A DNA stretch of 64,000 nt from Clostridium sp. SY8519 (GTDB taxonomy: Bacteria > Bacillota > Clostridia > Lachnospirales > Lachnospiraceae), in contig NC_015737.1 in the NCBI RefSeq assembly GCF_000270305.1, positions 554,501 through 618,500 on the forward strand. Reading direction: 5' to 3'. The notes under the pieces were generated by a model, which was not told the origin of the DNA, made no database searches, and worked only from the letters and a program-made list of their open reading frames with translations. Numbering within the stretch: the stretch's first letter is position 1; each line of letters begins with the position of its first letter. The position numbers and the translations under genes are program-made. Positions 59,065 through 64,000 of the stretch are shown here, in pieces.

Positions 59065-59095
59065 ACTGTAAGGTGTATGGCCGCTATACAGTCAA
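59065..59095 (-). promoter_or_regulatory. Symporter promoter with TGT-N11-ACA dyad
   Basis: Minus strand: TTGACT (59090-59095), a 19-bp spacer and TACAGT (59065-59070). TGT-N11-ACA (59074-59090), extended to TGTAT/ATACA, occupies the same register as in the transhydroxylase promoter. Confidence 0.7.
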
Positions 59096-59253
59096 GGCAA
59101 ATATAAAAATATCGGGAATTTTCTCTAAATATTTTATGTATTTCTTATAAGATATCTGATTCTCTCTTGTTCTATTTCTCCAATTACTTCTGTTTATTCT
59201 CTGTTTTCTTGTGTATTTCCTCCATATCACCCGCTGTTTTCGCCGCGATCTCC

Positions 59254-59283
59254 TTGACATCCGGGCGGTTCCTTCGGTACAAT
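59254..59283 (+). promoter_or_regulatory. Promoter of the LysR gene
   Basis: A perfect TTGACA (59254-59259), 18-bp spacer and TACAAT (59278-59283), implying constitutive regulator expression. Confidence 0.78.
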
Positions 59284-59403
59284 GCAAGACAAAGAACAAG
59301 TAATTCATCTGTTTTTCAGCACCGGCCGCAGTTTCTGCCGCCCTGCCTGCTGTGATACCAGACCCTCAGTATTTCATTCAGCAGAGAATACAGAGGATTA
59401 CTT

Positions 59404-60321
59404 ATGACAGATTTACAATTGAAATGTTTTATCGAAGTAGCACACAGTTTAAGTTTTACCAAAGCCGCGAAGAGCCTGTTTATCTCTCAGTCCAACATCA
59501 GCCGCCAGATCGCCTCACTGGAAGAAGAGTGGGGTCTGGTTCTCTTTGACCGCAACACCAAGGGCGTAAAGCTCACCCGCCAGGGGGAGATGCTGGTAGA
59601 GACTCTGGAAGAGCTGCTCCCGAAATGGAACGTGGCCATGGAGCAGGCGCGCAATTCCGTGAAAAAATACGCCGGATGCATCAGCCTCGGCTGTCAGACC
59701 CACATCAAGGCCAACAGTTACTTATCCCAGCTCCTCTTCGGCTTTCACGAGAGCCGGCCGGAAATCAAGATCACCAAGGAACGGGTCAACCAGAAACAGC
59801 TGGTGGAAGGTCTGATGAACGACTACTATGACGCGATTCTCATCGCGGACCACGATGTGAAAAAAGCCGAAAAGATCGAAAAACTCACCCTGTTTTACTC
59901 CCGGGTGGGAATCGTCCTGCATAAAAAGAACCCCTTTTTCTATAAAAAGGATGTCTCACTGGCCGACTTCAAGGACAGCGTATTCCTGCGGTATAAACCG
60001 ACGGATATTCTGCCGGCGGATGATTATCTGATCAATATCTGCGCCGCCTATGGTTTTTACCCGAAGATTTCCGCGGAATTTGAGGATTTTGATGAATTTC
60101 TCTTTAACCTGGAAATGGGAGAAGGCATCTCCCTGGTTTTCGAAGAAGCGGAAGTCACTTCCAACCTGAACCTGCGGTTTATCCCGATCGAAGAGGATGT
60201 CCCCCAGAAATACCTGCCGATGCAGCTGGTGCGCAAGTCCAAAAACAAGTCCACCCTGTTAAACGACCTGTTCAGTTTCGCCAAAAAATATTCCAGCCTG
60301 CATGTCAAAAAAGATTTCTGA
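59404..60321 (+). CDS. LysR-family regulator, likely of the transhydroxylase/symporter genes
   Basis: Regulator of 305 aa. The N-terminal helix-turn-helix is LKCFIEVAHSLSFTKAAKSLF, cited in part, with SQSNISRQIASLEEEWGLVLF; the effector domain begins near residue 95 (CISLGCQTHIKANSYLSQLL). It is transcribed away from the symporter operon and lies in one block with both target promoters, which carry matched T-N11-A dyads. The effector is probably a phenolic compound or intermediate (inference). AGAGGA lies upstream of the ATG. Confidence 0.9.
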   Translation: MTDLQLKCFIEVAHSLSFTKAAKSLFISQSNISRQIASLEEEWGLVLFDRNTKGVKLTRQGEMLVETLEELLPKWNVAMEQARNSVKKYAGCISLGCQTHIKANSYLSQLLFGFHESRPEIKITKERVNQKQLVEGLMNDYYDAILIADHDVKKAEKIEKLTLFYSRVGIVLHKKNPFFYKKDVSLADFKDSVFLRYKPTDILPADDYLINICAAYGFYPKISAEFEDFDEFLFNLEMGEGISLVFEEAEVTSNLNLRFIPIEEDVPQKYLPMQLVRKSKNKSTLLNDLFSFAKKYSSLHVKKDF

Positions 60322-60322
60322 T

Positions 60323-60390
60323 AACAGACAGCGCCCCTGTCCGGCCCGGCTCTGCAGCCGAAGGCTTCGGACAGGGACGCTGTCTGTTTT
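60323..60390. terminator. Terminator after the LysR gene
   Basis: AACAGACAGCG pairs with CGCTGTCTGTT and CCCTGTCCG with CGGACAGGG, ending in TTTT. It lies one base after the LysR stop and separates it from the convergent MOSC gene. Confidence 0.88.
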
Positions 60391-60426
60391 ACTGATTCTT
60401 CCGGGACTGTTCTGTCCCATGCTTTT

Positions 60427-60861
60427 TCAGTCCACCTTTTCGATGGAATCCCCTACTTTGATTTTTCCGCCTTTTAAGACTTTGGCAAATACGCCTTCCC
60501 GGGGCATAATGCAGTCTCCCATGACTTTATAGATTTCGCAGTGGCTGTGACATTCCTTGCCGATCTGTGTCATTTCCAGCAGCACATCCTCGCCGATGCG
60601 AAAACGGGTTCCTACCGGAAGCTCCTTCATATGGTAGCCTTCCACGATCAGGTTTTCACCGAAGGCGCCAAATTCCACTTCTGCGCCCCGGGCGCGGAAT
60701 GCCTCGATTTCCCCCAGGCCCAGCAGGCTGATCTGCCGGTGCCATTTGCCGGCATGGGCGTCTCCCTCGATGCCCCAGTCTTCAATCAGTGTCGCTTCCC
60801 CTACTTCTGTTTTCTGGATTCCTTTGCGGTCACTTGTGCAAATTCCTCTGATTACTCCCAT
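60427..60861 (-). CDS. MOSC-domain protein
   Basis: Small MOSC (molybdenum cofactor sulfurase C-terminal) protein, 144 aa, probably a stand-alone carrier or handler of sulfur or Moco. Seen: WGIEGDAHAGKWHRQISLLG, FGAFGENLIVEGYHMKELPVG (cited in part), and the Cys motif IGKECHSHCEIYKVMGDC followed by MPREGVFAKVLKGG. Three Cys/His-rich positions could hold a persulfide or metal. It is 41 bases downstream of moaA on the same strand, which supports a molybdenum role. Confidence 0.9.
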   Translation of the reverse strand: MGVIRGICTSDRKGIQKTEVGEATLIEDWGIEGDAHAGKWHRQISLLGLGEIEAFRARGAEVEFGAFGENLIVEGYHMKELPVGTRFRIGEDVLLEMTQIGKECHSHCEIYKVMGDCIMPREGVFAKVLKGGKIKVGDSIEKVD

Positions 60862-60902
60862 AGTACTGCTCCTTCTCTTGTTTGTTTTCTTTTTACCTGC
60901 AG

Positions 60903-61940
60903 TTATCCGCCGATGGATACCATCCGTTTGTCTTCCGAAATTTCATCCGGTTCCTCAAAACAGTGGGAGGACGGCTTCCGGTAAATCGCCTCCGACAGGA
61001 TCCGCCGGACTTCTTCCTTTTCCCGGCGGCGCAGCGCCGGCTTCAAATCAAACGTGTCCGCATAGCACAGACAGGGTTTGATCTTTCCGGTGGCACTCAT
61101 GCGGATGCGGTTGCAGCCTGCGCAGAACTTGCCGTGCAGCGCCTGGATCATACCCACCGTGCCCGCAAATCCGGGGATTTTATAATACACGGCGGGTCCG
61201 CTGCCATGCACGGTATGATCCTCCCGAAGCTCCGGATACCGGTCTTTCAGCATCTGCAGCGCATCCGCTCCGCTGATCTGGTAATACTGCCTGCCTTCCC
61301 CGATGGGCATCAGTTCAATAAAGCGCAGGTCCACCGGAAGTGTCCGGGCCAGCTCCAGCATGGACCACCAGTTTTCCGCGGCCGTCTCCGCGCCCCTGTC
61401 TCTTTCCGGACATTCCCCGGCTTTGCAGAACGCTTCTCTGGGAGCGAAGAAATCATCCGGAATCAGCACGGTGTTCACCTTCGTCTGCAGCCCCCGGTCC
61501 AGACAGGCATGGATGCTGTCCAGCACCTGATCCAGCGCGTCCACTCCCGTAATGTTCCGGAACCGTTCCGGATCCAGGGTGTCCAGGCTGATGTTTACTC
61601 CGCTAAGCCCAGCCTCCAGCAGTTCATCCAGATGCTGCTTCAGCAGGATGCCGTTGGTCGTCATGGTCACACTGTCAATTCCGTCAATCTGCCGAAGCAT
61701 ACGGACCAGCTTCGCCACTTCCAGCCGCACCAGAGGCTCCCCGCCGGTGAGCCGGATTTTGCGGATCCCCATATCCGCCGCGATCCGGCAGACGGTTTCG
61801 ATCTCTTCATAGGACAGCAGTTCTTCCATCGGAATGGTCGAAATCCCGCCCTCCGGCATGCAGTATCTGCACCGCAGGTTGCAGCGGTCCGTCACTGAGA
61901 TTCTCATATATTCGATTTCACGCCCGTACTGATCCTTCAT
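60903..61940 (-). CDS. moaA: GTP 3',8-cyclase (molybdopterin step 1)
   Basis: Radical-SAM enzyme that starts molybdopterin synthesis from GTP. 345 aa. N-terminal cluster motif CNLRCRYC, RLTGGEPLVR for SAM, and the C-terminal cluster CAGCNRIRMSATGKIKPCLC (first two Cys spaced CxxC, third 14 later). The protein ends in GG as required for activity in MoaA. A stretch of about 25 residues after NTVLIPDD (FFAPREAFCKAGECPERDRG...) is an insertion relative to the E. coli protein as I recall it. The moaA-MOSC pair is divergent from mogA and the MoeA-like gene. Confidence 0.94.
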   Translation of the reverse strand: MKDQYGREIEYMRISVTDRCNLRCRYCMPEGGISTIPMEELLSYEEIETVCRIAADMGIRKIRLTGGEPLVRLEVAKLVRMLRQIDGIDSVTMTTNGILLKQHLDELLEAGLSGVNISLDTLDPERFRNITGVDALDQVLDSIHACLDRGLQTKVNTVLIPDDFFAPREAFCKAGECPERDRGAETAAENWWSMLELARTLPVDLRFIELMPIGEGRQYYQISGADALQMLKDRYPELREDHTVHGSGPAVYYKIPGFAGTVGMIQALHGKFCAGCNRIRMSATGKIKPCLCYADTFDLKPALRRREKEEVRRILSEAIYRKPSSHCFEEPDEISEDKRMVSIGG

Positions 61941-62202
61941 AATGCCTTCCCCTTCTGTATGTCTGTTGCCGTCTCTGCACCCCTCGCAGCGTAATTATAA
62001 CACATGCTCCTATTATAGATAAATTCCCTCTGCAGATTTATCCATATTCTGCCGGACACCATTCCTATCGCGCATAACCCGAAGATGTTGTATACTTATT
62101 CCGATACCTGATTAACCACTCTCAAATTCTGATGAACAAACCTCTTAACAGATGATAAAATAATACCATCGATTGCAACGATCGGAAAGGACAATATCCA
62201 TC

Positions 62203-62694
62203 ATGATAAAAGCAGGAGTAATCACAGCCAGCGACAAAGGCTACGCCGGGCAGCGGGAAGACCTCAGCGGCGCCCGCATTGTTTCCATACTGGAAGAGTC
62301 CGGCTACGAAGTGGCCCGCAGGGTAATCCTGCCGGATGACCGGCAGATGCTTGCAGATGAAATGATCGCCATGTGCGATGCGGGAATTTCACTGATTCTA
62401 ACAACCGGAGGCACCGGATTTTCCAAACGGGACGTGACGCCGGAAGCCACACGCATGGTAATCGAACGGGAAGCCCCGGGCATCCCCGGCGCGATCCTTC
62501 ATTATTCACTTTCCATCACCCCCAGGGCTATGCTTTCCCGCGCCGTAGCCGGCCTGCGGGGCAATACCCTGATTGTCAATCTTCCCGGCAGTCCGAAGGC
62601 CGTACAGGAGGCGCTGGATTATATCCTCCCGTCGCTGAAGCACGGACTGGAGATTCTGCTGGGGCTGGACAGTGAATGCGCCCGCCGAGACTGA
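62203..62694 (+). CDS. moaB: Molybdopterin adenylyltransferase MogA/MoaB
   Basis: Adenylates molybdopterin before metal insertion. 163 aa, MoCF_BD fold. Visible: AGVITASDKGYAGQREDLSG, LPDDRQMLADEMI, the nucleotide site LILTTGGTGFSKRDVTPEAT, and NLPGSPKAVQEALDYILPSL. The ATG at 62203 follows AAAGGA by 11 bases; an earlier in-frame codon has none. It is followed 63 bases later by a MoeA-like gene, and lies divergent to moaA. MogA and MoaB cannot be separated on sequence alone. Confidence 0.92.
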   Translation: MIKAGVITASDKGYAGQREDLSGARIVSILEESGYEVARRVILPDDRQMLADEMIAMCDAGISLILTTGGTGFSKRDVTPEATRMVIEREAPGIPGAILHYSLSITPRAMLSRAVAGLRGNTLIVNLPGSPKAVQEALDYILPSLKHGLEILLGLDSECARRD

Positions 62695-62757
62695 ACAGAA
62701 AGCAAACGAAACAGGCAGACCTTTCTGCCGCTATCATACAACTAGGAGAAGACTATT

Positions 62758-63786
62758 ATGAAACTGATCAAAACAGAAGACGCAGTAGGACAGGTTCTGT
62801 GCCAGGATATTACCCAGATTATCCGTGGTGTGACCAAAGACGCCGTGTTCCGCAAAGGGCACATCGTCCGCGAAGAAGATATCCCTGTTCTGCTTTCCGT
62901 AGGCAAAGAGCACCTTTATGTCTGGGAAAACGACGACTCCATGCTCCACGAAAATGAAGCCGCGCAGATTCTCTATGAAATCTGCGCCGGCGCAAACATG
63001 CACGGCTCCGAGGTAAAAGAGGGAAAAATCGAACTGATCGCCGACATGGACGGTCTGCTGAAAATCGACCGGGAACATCTCCTGGCAGTCAACCGGCTGG
63101 GAGAAATGATGATCGCGTCCATCCACGGCGATTTTCCTGTCAGAAAGGGGGACAAACTGGCCGGCACACGCATCATCCCTCTCGTCATTGAAAAGGAAAA
63201 AATGGAACGTGCCCGCCGGACAGCCGGCAGCACTCCCCTGTTTCAGGTGCTCCCTTTCCGCCACAAAAAAATCGGCATCGTCACCACCGGCAGTGAAGTG
63301 TTCAAGGGGAGGATCAAAGACACCTTCGGCCCCGTGATCCGCGACAAAGTGGCGGAATTCCCCACAGAAGTCATCCGCCAGATCTATGTGGACGATGACA
63401 AAGAGGGCATCCGCGAAGCCATCCTGCAGCAGATCAGCGACGGCGCGGACTGCGTGATCTGCACCGGCGGCATGAGCGTGGATCCGGACGACTGCACGCC
63501 GGGCGCTATCCAGGCCACCGGCGCCGAAGTGATTACATACGGCGCGCCGGTTCTCCCCGGTGCCATGCTCTGCGTCGCGTATTACCGGGCGGCGGACCGC
63601 ACGGTTCCGATTCTCGGACTCCCCGGCTGCGTTATGTACGCGAAACGCACCGTATTTGACCTGGTTCTTCCACGCATCATGGCCGACGATCCCATCTCGG
63701 CAGAAGATATTGCCTCCATGGGAGAAGGCGGTCTGTGCCTAAACTGCGCCGTATGCACTTTTCCAAACTGCGGATTCGGCAAATAA
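62758..63786 (+). CDS. MoeA-like molybdopterin-binding protein with Cys-rich tail
   Basis: Predicted molybdopterin-binding protein of 342 aa. The C-terminal half is a MoaB/MogA-fold domain: KKIGIVTTGSEVFKGRIKDTF, CVICTGGMSVDPDDCTPGAI and VPILGLPGCVMYAKRTVFDL. The N-terminal 170 residues resemble the MoeA linker region only loosely. It ends in CLNCAVCTFPNCGFGK, a Cys-X2-Cys-X2-Cys-X5-Cys-type tail that could bind a metal or cluster. Related MoeA_like proteins occur in clostridial molybdenum loci. AGGAG lies nine bases before the start. It may insert molybdate or load the cofactor into the neighbouring enzyme. Confidence 0.85.
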   Translation: MKLIKTEDAVGQVLCQDITQIIRGVTKDAVFRKGHIVREEDIPVLLSVGKEHLYVWENDDSMLHENEAAQILYEICAGANMHGSEVKEGKIELIADMDGLLKIDREHLLAVNRLGEMMIASIHGDFPVRKGDKLAGTRIIPLVIEKEKMERARRTAGSTPLFQVLPFRHKKIGIVTTGSEVFKGRIKDTFGPVIRDKVAEFPTEVIRQIYVDDDKEGIREAILQQISDGADCVICTGGMSVDPDDCTPGAIQATGAEVITYGAPVLPGAMLCVAYYRAADRTVPILGLPGCVMYAKRTVFDLVLPRIMADDPISAEDIASMGEGGLCLNCAVCTFPNCGFGK

Positions 63787-63822
63787 CCGCCGACACCGCT
63801 TTGCCGCAACAAGGAGACTGTT

Positions 63823-64000
63823 ATGTCAGAATTAAAACCCGTTACCTTCCACTGGGAAGAAATCGAGAAATACAGCGTATTTAAAATCATGCGCTTCGAA
63901 GTCAGAAACAACGGCAGCCTCATCGGCTACTACCGTATCTGGCACGATCCGGACACCGAAAACATCGCCTTTTACAGCGAACACGACAAACACGGTGTCC
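63823..64000 (+). CDS. Unknown protein, N-terminal fragment at window edge
   Basis: AAGGAG lies six bases before an ATG that starts MSELKPVTFHWEEIEKYSVF and remains open to the window end (59 residues seen). It is 36 bases after the MoeA-like gene and probably in the same operon. I do not recognise it; the visible part is charged and soluble-looking with several aromatic residues. Confidence 0.6.
   Translation, partial: MSELKPVTFHWEEIEKYSVFKIMRFEVRNNGSLIGYYRIWHDPDTENIAFYSEHDKHGV

Larger units (their letters stand above)
58985..59403. other. Divergent control region between symporter and LysR genes
   Basis: The 419 bases hold the symporter promoter with its TGT-N11-ACA dyad, an AT-rich middle, and a strong LysR promoter with a leader of about 115 bases. 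No gene or RNA was recognised in the rest. Confidence 0.6.

Noticed and set aside
61941..62202. Moco riboswitch in the moaA-moaB divergent region
   Set aside because: No extended stem pattern typical of that RNA was seen; only several AT-rich -10-like elements are present.

Overview
The window looks like a chromosomal stretch from an anaerobic Clostridia bacterium, most likely a Lachnospiraceae-type gut or rumen organism. The reasons are the gene set (class III fructose-bisphosphatase, LL-diaminopimelate aminotransferase route to lysine, crotonase, etfBA, a threonine/serine exporter fused from its two domains), T-box and L-box RNA leaders, Firmicutes-style AGGAGG ribosome sites, and TTGACA/TATAAT promoters with spacers near 17 bp. 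Base composition is moderate. The family assignment is inference; no rRNA or tRNA gene was seen.

Region 1 (1-16,900) is core metabolism, mostly on the minus strand: an ileS-glgP-CPBP protease-dnaE-pfkA series led by a T-box, a polar amino-acid ABC operon, pncB (plus strand) and a family 2 glycosyltransferase. Region 2 (16,900-30,800) holds mutY, crt, proC, an AEC permease, mscL, asnA, an MFS/LysR pair, a threonine/serine exporter, etfBA and fbp. Region 3 (30,800-43,700) is biosynthetic and regulatory: dapB and dapA (lysine riboswitch), a corrinoid adenosyltransferase, typA, dapL, an unusual eukaryote-type hisA, guaB with a structured leader, a Ser-rich lipoprotein, an AraC regulator and an NhaD/ArsB-type transporter. 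Region 4 (43,700-50,800) is a branched-chain amino-acid ABC operon (livKGFHM order), then an unknown protein, a GntR regulator and an FMN reductase. An IS1182-type transposase (51,197-52,954) separates it from region 5.

Region 5 (53,200-64,000) is the most distinctive part. It encodes both subunits of a molybdenum enzyme whose active-site residues match pyrogallol-phloroglucinol transhydroxylase. Next to it are a sodium:solute symporter followed by two 34-residue membrane proteins, and a divergent LysR regulator. Then come molybdenum-cofactor genes: a MOSC protein and moaA on one strand, and mogA/moaB plus a MoeA-like protein with a Cys-rich tail on the other. The enzyme and symporter promoters share one unusual design: a 19-bp spacer carrying TGT-N11-ACA. 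This suggests one LysR-type switch controls uptake and hydroxyl-transfer chemistry of a plant polyphenol breakdown product, with cofactor supply encoded alongside.

Other notable non-coding features are promoters embedded in terminator hairpins before proC and dapB, a set of co-varying hairpins between the orf183 and livM ends, a guaB leader fold of unknown class, a 55-bp palindrome beside the transposase, and triple direct repeats upstream of mutY.
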